Assembly: GCA_033032865.1 (NCBI GenBank)
Contig: JAWHQI010000202.1
Location: 3,162,001 to 3,226,000 of the forward strand
Direction of reading: 5' to 3'
Length of the DNA stretch: 64,000 bases
From: Dactylorhiza incarnata
Lineage: Eukaryota > Streptophyta > Magnoliopsida > Asparagales > Orchidaceae
In this document: positions 46,711 to 56,689 of the stretch, piece after piece
Numbering within the stretch: the first letter of the stretch is position 1
How the letters are laid out: each line of letters begins with the position of its first letter
Position numbers and translations under genes: made by a program
Notes under the pieces: model-generated
The model's input: only the letters and a program-made list of their open reading frames with translations
Told to the model about the DNA's origin: nothing
Database searches by the model: none

Positions 46711-46880
46711 ATAAAGTCCATATATAATTTAATCCTAGACTCGCATATGGCAAACCTATCTAGGCTGCACATAGGTGGTATCGATATAGTTTCATAGTCT
46801 TTTTGAGAAGATATGGGTAAAAAATAAGCAACAAGAGAAGTTTCAGAGCCAGAATCATGATTTACCAATGTTTTAACCCT
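46711..46880 (-). pseudogene. Sire-1 gag, N-terminal fragment
   Basis: The minus strand reads ISIPPMCSLDRFAICESRIK followed by LYMDFI, matching the gag head of Copia elements (FxxWKxRIxLYM), then hits the Gyp-1 LTR. No ATG is preserved in that frame. Confidence 0.6.
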
Positions 46881-46894
46881 TAGAGGTGAACCTA

Positions 46895-46906
46895 ACTCTG
46901 ATACCA
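46895..46906 (-). other. Sire-1 primer-binding site
   Basis: The minus strand reads TGGTATCAGAGT, two bases from the LTR end (which now reads TA instead of TG on the plus strand). Confidence 0.8.
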
Positions 46907-46908
46907 AT

Positions 46909-48633
46909 TAAAAGTGTGGAATGAAATATCTGAATTCTTCTATAGAGGGGACATGGTAAATTGAGAAGATACCCACAAAGGTGGTTTCTTGAAATCTTGT
47001 TTACTTATTCCTTATAGTAAATGAGTTCAATTAGATTTAGATAACCAAATAAGAAAAGTAAGTAAGGCAAGAAAATAAAACATCAAAATGACACAGAATT
47101 TTATAGAGGTTTCTCAATTAATTAGGTATGTCCTCTCTTCCACAACGAGTGGACTTCCATTGTCACTCGACCGGGATGATGGGTCATTTCCTTCTAGAGA
47201 CCCTAACTCAGTTGGATCTTTTCTATTGGAGAACCAAGAAAGCAAGAAGGATCTTTTTCACTAGAGATCCATGGACTCAAACAAGTCTTTTTAAGGGAGA
47301 GTCTCGTAACTCTTTATAATGAGAATGTTTGAACTCAAAATTGTAGCTCATGTAGAGTTGTCTCTAGAGTAGCTCAAGCAAAATTTTAGAAGGACATTCA
47401 ATTTCTAGAGACATAGATTGAGGTGGGAGATAGGTTCTGAGAGCTTTTTTGATTCTCAACTACAAGCGAGTTCTTTTTTGGGTTGTTCAAGATAGGTCAT
47501 CCATAAGAAAGAAGAGACTATGGGCCTGTTTGGCTAAGCTGCAGTGCTGAGAGAAGCAGTGGTGGGAAACAGTAGTGCAGGAATCTGTTATTTTGCAGTG
47601 GTGGAAAAATTCATGAAACTGTTTGGAAAACTGTATTTGTAGTGCTGTGTGAAACAGTGGTGCGGAATTAAACAGTAATGAATATTAAACAGTAATAAAA
47701 ATTAAACAACAATGAAAATTAAACAGTAATGAAAATTAAACAGTACGCATAATTTACGAAGTCCAACTTAGAATTAAACAATTTGCTTGATATAAATATT
47801 TGCGCTAAATATAATTCAAGTAGATGATGGTCACTTTTCTCCATCACAAATCAATATCATCTGCAAAAGAGAATTAGGGTAGATTAGATAAATTTAATAT
47901 AAAATAATTAGTTTATTTGCTAAACTACATATGTTTGAATTGTACCCGTAAGCATATGTGTAATTGGCTCTACGCTCAGAGCTGTGACCGTGCACGATGA
48001 CCCCCTAGGCCAATAGCAATATTCATATCGCGACGGTGCCCCCGACACGATAATGCTCATCGATGAGAGAGGTCCATAAATATCATATATAATATATATA
48101 ATTAGATATAATAATTATAATATATATATATATAACCGTTTATATTAAACGGTAATATATATAAATTTTATATTATATGGTGTATATATATAATATAATA
48201 TATATAAAATCATTAATTTAACCATTTTAATTAAAATCATATACATAACCGTTTTATTTAAAATTATTTATTTAAACGCTAATATATATAAATTATATAT
48301 TATATTGTATATATATACATAATATATATAAATTAATGATTATATTATTATATATATTATATTAGCGTTATAATTTTTTAAAGATTAAAAAAAATATTTT
48401 TTTTAAAATAGCACTGCAGCCCTTTTTCAGGGCTGCAACGCTGCCTGGTAGGAAAAAGGGCGGTGGCTTCCTGCCACCGCCAGCCCCAAATATTTGTTTG
48501 GAGGGGCTGCAGGCACAGCTGCGGCTTGCAGCAGTCGTGTCGCTCCGCCAAACATGCCCTCTATATATCCCTTCATATTTCAATTTATGTACAAGTTTCA
48601 ACATGAAGAATGTGGTATGGGAGGCAACAAGGA
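46909..48633 (-). repeat. Sire-1 5' LTR remnant, interrupted by a MITE-like element
   Basis: It starts TAAAAGTGTGG with the TCTATAGAGGGG block typical of these LTRs, runs to 47521 and appears to resume at 48560-48633. The U3 end is missing: at 48634 a different LTR-type start follows. Confidence 0.6.
47522..48559. mobile_element. MITE-like / hAT-like non-autonomous DNA element
   Basis: Terminal inverted repeats are imperfect: GGGCCTGTTTGGC at the left and the complement of GGGCATGTTTGGC at the right, 1038 bp apart. GGGCATGTTTGG ends are common in plant hAT-like MITEs. The interior has AAACAGTAATGAA repeats (47660-47745), a very AT-rich core (48080-48410) and GC-rich hairpins near the right end. 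There is no transposase ORF. CTAT is common to both flanks but a clear 8-bp target duplication is not seen. Confidence 0.6.
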
Positions 48634-48867
48634 TGTAACACCCTGGTTCCTAGTGGTAAGAAACAAATCAAATCTGGTAGTCGACTGCGACGCTTGAGGT
48701 AGTGTGTCGATTAGAAGACATGTCTGTGTCGATGAGAAATGTTGATGAGACGGCTTATCATAGAGAAGGATAACGTAGGGCGGTAAGTACTACACTGGCG
48801 GTAGCTATATTGACTAGAAGCTCCAAGTTATCGACTGATATTGAAAATTTGGATTTTTATTAAGCGA
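48634..48867 (+). repeat. Short LTR-start-like fragment
   Basis: It begins TGTAACACCCTGG, like a Gypsy LTR start, but lasts only about 230 bp before Ath-1 LTR sequence. It has no coding content. Confidence 0.35.
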
Positions 48868-50567
48868 AGGGTTAAAGATGTTTTCCAAACTATATTCGAT
48901 GAAGGCAAGTGTACCTTATCGTCTATAATATAGGATATTCAGAAATACCATGGTCGTATTCCACGGGGCGCATTGATTACTACTACTTTGAGGAAATCAC
49001 TATTATCTTATCTAATAATTTTTGAGGCTTTGTTTTACTTAGCTAAAAAGAGACAATTTGCAAGCTAAAAGAAAGGTTTAAACGATAGTAAAAGGATTAC
49101 TGCTCAATCAAAAGTCACCTTGGAGTGAGAATAATCAATTGAAAGAAAAATAAATATAATTCCATTTAATTAATCTACTTGACCGTGGAGGTTCCCGAAG
49201 CTTGAACATGCCCATCTGGAGGATAATGCCCAACAAAGTTTAGGAAAAATCAACCCAACTCTCGTCCTATAATTGATTACCTAAAACTTGCTTTATGTTG
49301 TGAATCCCACAATTGGATTTGACTCTAATCCGGGAGATTTACGTCATCCTCTCTCGAGGGGTGCATGCAACTCTCTTTACCCTTGAGTGATCGATTCATA
49401 CTGTAAACTTAAGCGAAAACCATATATCGAAAAAATTGTCTCACTAATTAAAAAACAAGGGTAATTCAAGTGTTTACAAAAACAGAAAAAGAGAGCTTAG
49501 AAAGTCCTAACTTGATTATCTCATCCTCAGATCATTTCGATCGAGCACTAATGATAATTAGTTAATTATAGTGAAGGAAAAAAGAAATAAAAATAAAATT
49601 GCATGAAGGAAAACATTACTAAGTAGGAAAGAGAGTATGAAGAAAAACTTGCCAACTTTTATTTAATTAAAAAAACTATTACAAACCTTAAAGAAGATTA
49701 CAAATCTAGGAAAGTTAAGGGTTACAAGCTTACACTAAACTATTGCATAGAAATAAAACTAGAATATTGCATGACATGAAGATAAAGAGAGCATAAAAGA
49801 GAGAAACATGAAAGAAACATGAAAAAGCTCACTAACAGCTCTAGCAGCACCTCACCCTCTCCAAAATTTTGAGCCCAGGACTCAAGGAGAACCTCTGAAT
49901 TTATAGAAAAAAAATTCATGTTACACGCCCTCGGTCACTGGCATGACCCAGGGCGTGTGACCCCTGTTCAGCTCAATTCTGACAACGGCGTGGGTCTTGC
50001 GTGATGGCGCGATGAAAAGTGTCATGTTAAGCCCGTGACATTTGGGTCACAGGTGTGTCCTTGGATGGCTTCATTAAATGCAGCGTGGGTTTGATTTCGG
50101 TGCGGCGGTGTGCAGGGTTCACGCGGGAAAGTCACCGCCGTGACATCTGGGTCACGGGCGTGACTTAGGTTGACTTCTCGATGACATCTCCACATCTCGA
50201 TGGTAGCTTGCTAGGAAGATTCTAAGTTTACATGCCCTTGGTCACGGGCGTGACTTTGGGTCACGGGCGTGACTTTGGTTCACGGATGTGACCGAGGGCG
50301 TGACTTGCTGTGGACTAGCTCGATCAGCGCGACATCGATTCTAGTTTTATCTTCAGGTTACACGCCCTTGGTCACCGACGTGACTTGTAAGTTTCACCAA
50401 TCTATCCCAAAATTCTGCAAAAATTGAAATTAAGCTAAGTTAGAATCAAAATTACAAAAGAACTACTTATAATCTAAAATTGACATGAAAAAGAAAAATT
50501 CATATTAAATAATTACAAAAGTTTTGATTAAAAAGTTATATAAATACTACTTATCAAATACCCCCAT
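48868..50567 (-). repeat. Ath-1 3' LTR (Athila/Tat-like Gypsy)
   Basis: The minus strand begins TGATAAGTAG at 50567 just after a purine-rich CAAGTATGGGGGTAT, and ends around 48868. It includes a GTCACG...CGTGAC array. Boundaries are approximate because the other LTR is outside the window. No ORF. Confidence 0.45.
49915..50385. repeat. GTCACGGGCGTGAC palindrome array
   Basis: About ten GTCAC/GTGAC pairs; the cleanest are GTCACGGGCGTGAC near 50153, 50231 and 50252. Each is a 6-bp inverted repeat around GG. Flanking words such as CACGCCC and GAGGGCGTGAC repeat too. Confidence 0.75.
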
Positions 50568-52240
50568 ACTTGAGGTTTTGCTATTTCAGCGCAAAAGTAT
50601 GAGACATAATTTATAAGACATCCATAAAATTTTTTATTATAAACTAAAATTTCTTTTAACCAAAAGTTAGGTTAGAAATAAATTCTAGGGGGAATTAAGT
50701 CCTAAGTTATGATATTGATTTGAAAAGAGAGGAAGTGTTTAGGCAAAGACTTCTCGAAATAACTAACTAGCAAACAAAATTATAGAAATTATAAAACTAA
50801 ATTAGATTGAAATTATAAGAACTCTATCTTAAGAGAAACTTAAGGAAAAGTAACTTACTAAATATTGCTCTCTCCATAATTTAAACTAAATCTAGATTAA
50901 TGATAATTGGCTAAGGGGGATTTCACAAAATTTGGCATAAGAAGAGATCTTTGAAACTCAAAATTTATTTTCTAATTGTATATGTTTAGGGAGTAATGAA
51001 TTTTATCCACTTACTGCATGCCATATAATCTTTTATAATTCTCTTGTAATATAAACCCAAAATGTATATGTTTAGGAGTAATGAATTTTATCCTCTTACT
51101 CCATGCCATATAATCTCTTAAATGATTTTGGGTTCATATGTTTAGGGAATAATGAATTTTATCCTCTTACTCCAATGACATATGATCTTTTAAAACACTT
51201 TTTGTATGCCATCAAAATGGGTGGGTAGGAAAAATTTCTAGCTTTAAAATTTAATTATGTTGAGAGCAAATTCTAGTAAAGTTAAATTTCCTCAGATCTA
51301 AAAAGCTAGAAGAAAATATAATAAAAATCTAAAGAGGTTTAACAAATTTACTACAAAATGAAGCTACTTAAAATAAAAAGAGAAGTCATGCAAAAGAAAT
51401 TTCTCTAATCAAGCTCAAACCATAAAATGATTCTTAAAACAAGATTACCTAAAATTTAGATTTAACAAACTATGATAAACAAAATTTTTGTCAATTAAAA
51501 ACATAAAAATGCCTATAAATATTGTCAACTAAATTTCTAAGAAATCAGAAAAACAACAAGTAGGGGTTTAATAAACAAAATATTTTTCTTTATGTTCTAT
51601 GTTTTTCTTTTTTTTTGGAATTTTTGATATTATCTTTTTTTGGAGTTTTGATAATAAAAGAAATGAAACTAGTTTTAAACCGAACAATTTTTTTGTTAAC
51701 TCTTGGATTTCCCGAGGTATATCCTATGAAGGGTTCTCAACGGTACTAGGAGGTGAGATGGGATGAAAGCCCAAACGTCCCTTTCCAAGATTTAAATTTT
51801 CAATTTTTTTATTTTTTTTAATTTTCGGGTTTTACAAGTGCTTAAATAAAAGAAAACATAAGAAAATAATTTTTTTTTAAGATTTTCCAGATTAGGAACT
51901 ACTTTTTTAAGAACTATTTACACCCCCATACTTAAAGTTAATCATTGTCCCTAATGTTTAAAATTATGTATGAAGTAAAAGAAAGAGAAAAAGTATATAA
52001 AGTGCAAGACAAAACAAAAAAGAAATGCAAGATAAAAGAGAAGGAAGAAGAAGGAGAAAGGGCTTCCCTGATTTTGAAGATGCGGGGGGGGGGGGGGGGG
52101 GGGGGGGGGACGGTTACCTACAAAATACGTTAAAGAAGAAACAAAAACAAGAAAAAACAAAAAGAAGATAACTTTGGGGTGCCTCCCAAAAGCGGTTTGT
52201 TTAAGGTCGCGTAGCTTGACCCAATTGGCGCTCACGATGT
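50568..52240 (-). other. Ath-1 3' non-coding region with a poly-G run
   Basis: AT-rich, without a credible ORF. It has a triplicated block at about 50990-51190 (AGTAATGAATTTTATCC.. repeated three times, about 80-bp period). A run of 26 G lies at 52084-52109. The right edge has GGGGTGCCTCCCAAAAGC, often seen after pol of Athila-type elements. Confidence 0.5.
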
Positions 52241-53340
52241 TATTGGAAGAATTATTGAATCATTCTTTTTGTTCGATAGATCTCCTGGAAGATATAACTT
52301 AATACGATGTCGGTTAACTTTGAAGGAACCTTTTTCTGGGTGGGAAATTAGATTTGTCCCATAGGACCAAACTTCTTTAACAATAAAGGGTCTGAACCAT
52401 CGAGATTTTAGTTTTCCCGGAAAAAGGCGAAGACGAGAATTAAAAAGGAGGACGAGATCGCCCGGCGAAAAAGTTTTAGGAAATTTTATATGCTTATCAT
52501 GATAAAACTTTATTCACTCCTTATATATTTTGTTACTTTCGTATGCATTTGTGCGCCACTCGTCTAATTCGTTCATTTGGAATTTTCTTCGTTCGACCGC
52601 TAATTCGTTCATTTGGAATGTTCTAATTCGACCGGAAGGTGGCAAGCCTTGCCATACACCATTAGATATGGTGTACAACTGATAGTGGTCTTGTACGTCG
52701 TTCGATAAGCCCATAGCGCGTCATCGAGCTTAAGTGCCCAATCCTTCCGATTAATAAAAATAGTATTTTCTAAAATCCGCTTTATTTCTCGATTTACGAC
52801 ATCGACTTGGCCGCTCGTTTGTGGGTGATAAGCAGTGTATAGTTTGTGCGTGACACCATATTTTGCTAAAATATTTGTGAATTGGCTATTGCAAAAATTG
52901 GTGCCCAGATAACTTGTTATAGCGCGCGGCGTGCCAAATCGAGAAAATAATTTTCTTAAGAAGTTAATGATGACTCATGCATCGTTGGTAGATAGATCTT
53001 GCACGTCTGCCCACCTCGACACATAGTCGACCGCAACTAGAATATACTAGTTTGAAAAAGATGGAGGGAGAGGTCCAACGAAATCAATACCCCAAAGATC
53101 GGAAATTTTGCATTCTAAGAAAATATTTTGGGGCATCTCATCCCAACGGGAGATGTTCCCCGACCGCTAGCAGCTGTCGCAAGTACTTACAAGGGTGTGA
53201 GCATCTTTGAATAGTGTGGGCCAATAGAAGCTCGCTTTCAACGCCTTCCTCGTGGTTCGGTTTGCTTGATAATGACCACCAATGGGTCCTTCGTAACAAT
53301 GCTGCAAAATTTTCACTCGAAACGCATCTTCTCACTACCT
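52240..53340 (-). pseudogene. Ath-1 integrase, decayed
   Basis: On the minus strand: zinc-finger region (GGHYQANRTTRKALK, STCDSC), core (DLWGIDFVGPLPPS), a second Asp site changed (TSYLGTNF where the family has D), the Glu site changed to Asp ([14 protein letters not shown]), then a C-terminal part at 52714-52514 (FQMNELDEWRTNAYESNKIY) typical of Athila/Tat integrases. Several stops interrupt it. Confidence 0.75.
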
Positions 53341-53496
53341 GGTCTGCACAAACACGAAATTAAAAGGGATCCTCCCAAAAATAATTCCATAAATCAGAAA
53401 AGAATTTCTTCTTTTGCTGACTCAAAATTTCTTTTGGTAGGTCCTGGGCTACTAGATAGTTAGCCAAATCTGCAAACCAGGGGGTGGAAGATGAAT

Positions 53497-54149
53497 TTAT
53501 ATTTTCGAGATCAAGGAGGCGCTATAATTAATGCCGACTTCTATTAATGCTTCCGAGGCGGGGTTTTCAAAATAGGAAAGATGATCGGGTGCCAAGTTTT
53601 CAGCTCCCATTTTATCCCGGATCTCTAAATCAAACTCCTGCAAGAGTAGGAACCTTCGCAAAAGACGGGGCTTGGCGTCCGATTTACTAAAAAGATATTT
53701 AAGAGCAGAGTGATCTGTGAAGATGATAACTTTGTAGAGCGTGATGTACGACCTAAACTTATCAAAATAAAAAATGATGGCTAGAAGCTCCATCTCGGTA
53801 GTAGTGTAGTTCACTTGTGCCGACGTGGGTGTCTTGCTCGCATAATAAATTGGGTGGAAATACATACTCACCCGTTGACCTAATATGGTGCCTACTGCAA
53901 TATCACTCGGGTCGTACATAATTTCGAAGGGTAGTGACCGATCTGGCGCAACTAGAATCGGAGAATTTATAAGCTTTTCTTTTATAAGTTTAAAGGCCAA
54001 GTGGCATTCGTCATTAAAAAGGAAAGATGATTCTTTCTCGAGAAGATGGGTTAACGGCTTCGTGAGTTTGGAAAAATTGTATAATGCGCCGATAAAACCC
54101 TGCGTATCCCAGGAAACTTCTAATAGCTTTTACATTCCCTGGCGGGGGA
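53497..54149 (-). pseudogene. Ath-1 RNase H and end of RT
   Basis: An open stretch at 54000-53497 gives a Ty3/Gypsy RNase H: SLPFEIMYDPSDIAVG, IYYASKTPTSAQVNYTTTEM, FTDHSALKYLFSKSDAKPRL and LQEFDLEIRDKMGAENLAPD. Upstream, 54149-54001 is the RT end (GYAGFYRRII) with stops. The Sire-5 LTR cuts it at 54149; the rest of RT should lie beyond the right edge. Confidence 0.8.
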
Positions 54150-55682
54150 TGAAAGTGAGGTTAGATCTTAGATTTACTCTAGAGGGGGGTGAATAGAGTA
54201 TTCAAAAGTTTTTCACTTATTTTTATAGAGGAATTAAAATAGTGATATATATATATGTACTGAGTGAGTTACAAGAACAAATAAAGAAAACAACACAGCA
54301 CAGTACAGAAAAATAACCAAGAACACAGAAGACACAAGGATCTATAGTAGTTCCCCAATAAACCTGGGTACATCTACTCTTCTACCAGCCTTGGTAGGAA
54401 TCCACTAGGTTTTTGATCAGGTGCCCTATAACCAATGGGGTTTTGATCAGGTGCCCAATACACCAACTGCAGGTTTTTGATCAGGTGCCCTGCCACCAAA
54501 CAGTTAACTTTTGAAGGGAGTTAGAACCCTGTACAAAATGGAATAAAAGGGGTTATGAAGTTCTTCTCTGTCAATAATCTTAGAGAAGAATAGTGGATTT
54601 GTGTTGATGTAAAGCTCCCCCTGTATGATTGAAATGGTTGACAGTTGAGGATGGAGCTTTCACTTGAATGAAAAAAATCTTCTTTGAGGATGGAGCTTGC
54701 ACTTGAAGATTTGAAATTGCTGCAAAAAACTAAGAGAAGATTTGTGTTTTTGTTCTTTGAGAATGAGAGAGCTGCTGCTGGAGGAAGATGAACTCTATAT
54801 TTTTCTCTCGACAGTATTGTCTCCTTTTTTTTCTACTACTGATACTGCTCTTCTCCTGTCTTTTTTTTTCTTTTGACAATATATCTCTAATTTGAATTTC
54901 AAATCCTCTGAATAAGAAATAGAATAATCAGGAGGATTATTTCTTGGAACTGCAAGCCAATCTTTAATCCCTTTTCCTTTTCAATAAATGTATCCTTTTC
55001 CGATTAGCCAAACGACTACTTTCTCAAAATAAGAGAATAATAAAAGGAAAGATAATATCCTTGACTTATCTGATAGGAATAGATCCGTTGCTGAAAGTCG
55101 ATCTGAGTTCAGAGAATAGAATAAAACTGATCCTTTCTGAAATAATGAACTGAGGAGAAATTTCACCGATCTGAGAATTGAATTCGTCGAACTGAATGTT
55201 GAGTTCGTCGATCTGAAAGATAATCTGCTGAATCTGCCTGGAAGAACTGAGTTCGTCGATCTGAGAATTAATTTCGTCGATCTGAACATCTGGATTCTTA
55301 TTCTTTGAACGCAGAGCTGAGTTCATCGATCTCAAACTAGAGTTCGTCGAACTGAAGAATAAACTGCTGGACTGGCTGGAAAACTGAATGCGTCGAGCTG
55401 GAGAGCAATTTCGTCGAACACAAAGAGAAGTTCGTTGAACGCAGAATGAGTTCGTTGAATGTAGAACCTTGGCAAGTTCGTCGAACGGGAGCATGCCATT
55501 CGTTGAACACAGGATGGAGTTCGTCGAACGCAGTATGGAGTTCGTCGAACGTACAAACTTGATCTTTTCCTTAAGTTCTAGCAGCCTAAAACCTTGACCC
55601 TTAGAATATACAATGGGTTCAACTTAGTCCTAGTCAATAGATAGTGATCCTAGCCAAAATCAGTAATAGGGTTGTTCCAACA
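54150..55682 (-). repeat. Sire-5 3' LTR
   Basis: Plus-strand ends are TGAAAGTGAGG and TTGTTCCAACA, 1533 bp. The outer end has TCTAGAGGGGGGTGAATAG. A TTTTTGATCAGGTGCCC unit repeats three times near 54412-54490. The GTTCGTCGAAC/GATCTGA array is at 55180-55560. Confidence 0.85.
55180..55560. repeat. TTCGTCGAAC / TTCGTCGATCTGA array in the Sire-5 LTR
   Basis: About fifteen units. The part nearest the pol side has GTTCGTCGAACGCAG, the same word including the GCAG tail as in Sire-3; the other part has GTTCGTCGATCTGA. Confidence 0.85.
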
Positions 55683-55696
55683 ATCTCCCCCTATTT
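55683..55696 (-). other. Sire-5 polypurine tract
   Basis: Minus-strand AAATAGGGGGAGAT directly adjoins TGTTGG. Confidence 0.8.
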
Positions 55697-56013
55697 GACA
55701 AAATAATATAATAAAATAAACAACAAAACAACAGAGCATATATATCTGACAGATTTTAAACATTTCAGTAGATATAAAATATGATACTCTGAGTTGCATT
55801 TTTCAGCTTTTGCTTTTGTTGATCTGAACTGTATCAATAACTGAATTGCTTTGTTGAATCTTTCAAATCTAATTATTTCTGAATCTGCATCTGTATTTGT
55901 CATATCTAAATCTTCAAAATGAAATAAAAACTGTTGTGAGCTTCTTCAAATAACTGAAACCTATCATAAAGGGGCTTCTTCATCAACTAAATGATTTATG
56001 CTTCTTCATACAA

Positions 56014-56151
56014 CATCTCCCCCTAAAACTTGAACTTCTATATAAAGCATCTCCCCCTATCAAATAGGAAAGCATCTCCCCCTGACAAAAAGGAGTTTCT
56101 TCAAAACATCTCCCCCTGCCAAAAAGGAGCTTCTTCAAAACATCTCCCCCT
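56014..56151 (-). repeat. Array of five purine-tract copies in Sire-5 (unit A)
   Basis: AGGGGGAGAT (minus) occurs at 56014, 56049, 56074, 56108 and 56142, each followed by GTT/GC and AAGAAG-type spacers. The unit B copies are at 59434-59570, where one has lost a C. Confidence 0.85.
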
Positions 56152-56399
56152 GCTTAGTTTCAGGAAGACCTAGATCTAGGCCCCTAGAAGAAGGGGCATT
56201 TGTATAGGAGGTAGGGAAGGATGCAATTTTTTGAAGAAATATTTCCAATGTTCCTGCAAAAGAAAAATAAAGATCAATTGCAAAGGAACTGGAAAGAGAA
56301 GCAATTCTGTAGGCATACAGTTAAAATGAAATAAAAGATTTGATTATAATGAAATTCCATACAATGGAATAGGTTCAGAGGTGTGCTGAATAATCAGCT

Positions 56400-56625
56400 G
56401 GAAAAGTTTCTCTATCTCAGGTGAACCGTTGAGAAAACAACTACTCAACCGCTGAGAAGAAAACAGTCTAACCGCTGAGACTGAAAGTTGTCTCAGCTGA
56501 ACCGCTGAGAAGATAGCTGCTCAACCGCTAAGATTGAGATCTTGTCTCAGCTATTTCAGTTGAGACTGAGATCTTGTCTCAACTATTTCAGTTGAGACTA
56601 AGAGCTTGTCTCAGCTTCTTAGACA
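56400..56625. repeat. AACCGCTGAGA / TCTCAGC array upstream of the Sire-5 3' region
   Basis: TCTCAGC and GCTGAGA units alternate, forming stems such as TCTCAGC-TGAACC-GCTGAGA near 56491. It lies between the RNase H stop (56690) and the LTR, like the internal array of Sire-4, but its motif differs from that of its own LTR. The unit B copy is at 59820-60045. Confidence 0.75.
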
Positions 56626-56689
56626 GCAAACTTACTGAACTTACTTCACACAATGGAACATTGAGGGATAAATAAAAGTTTTAATTTTT

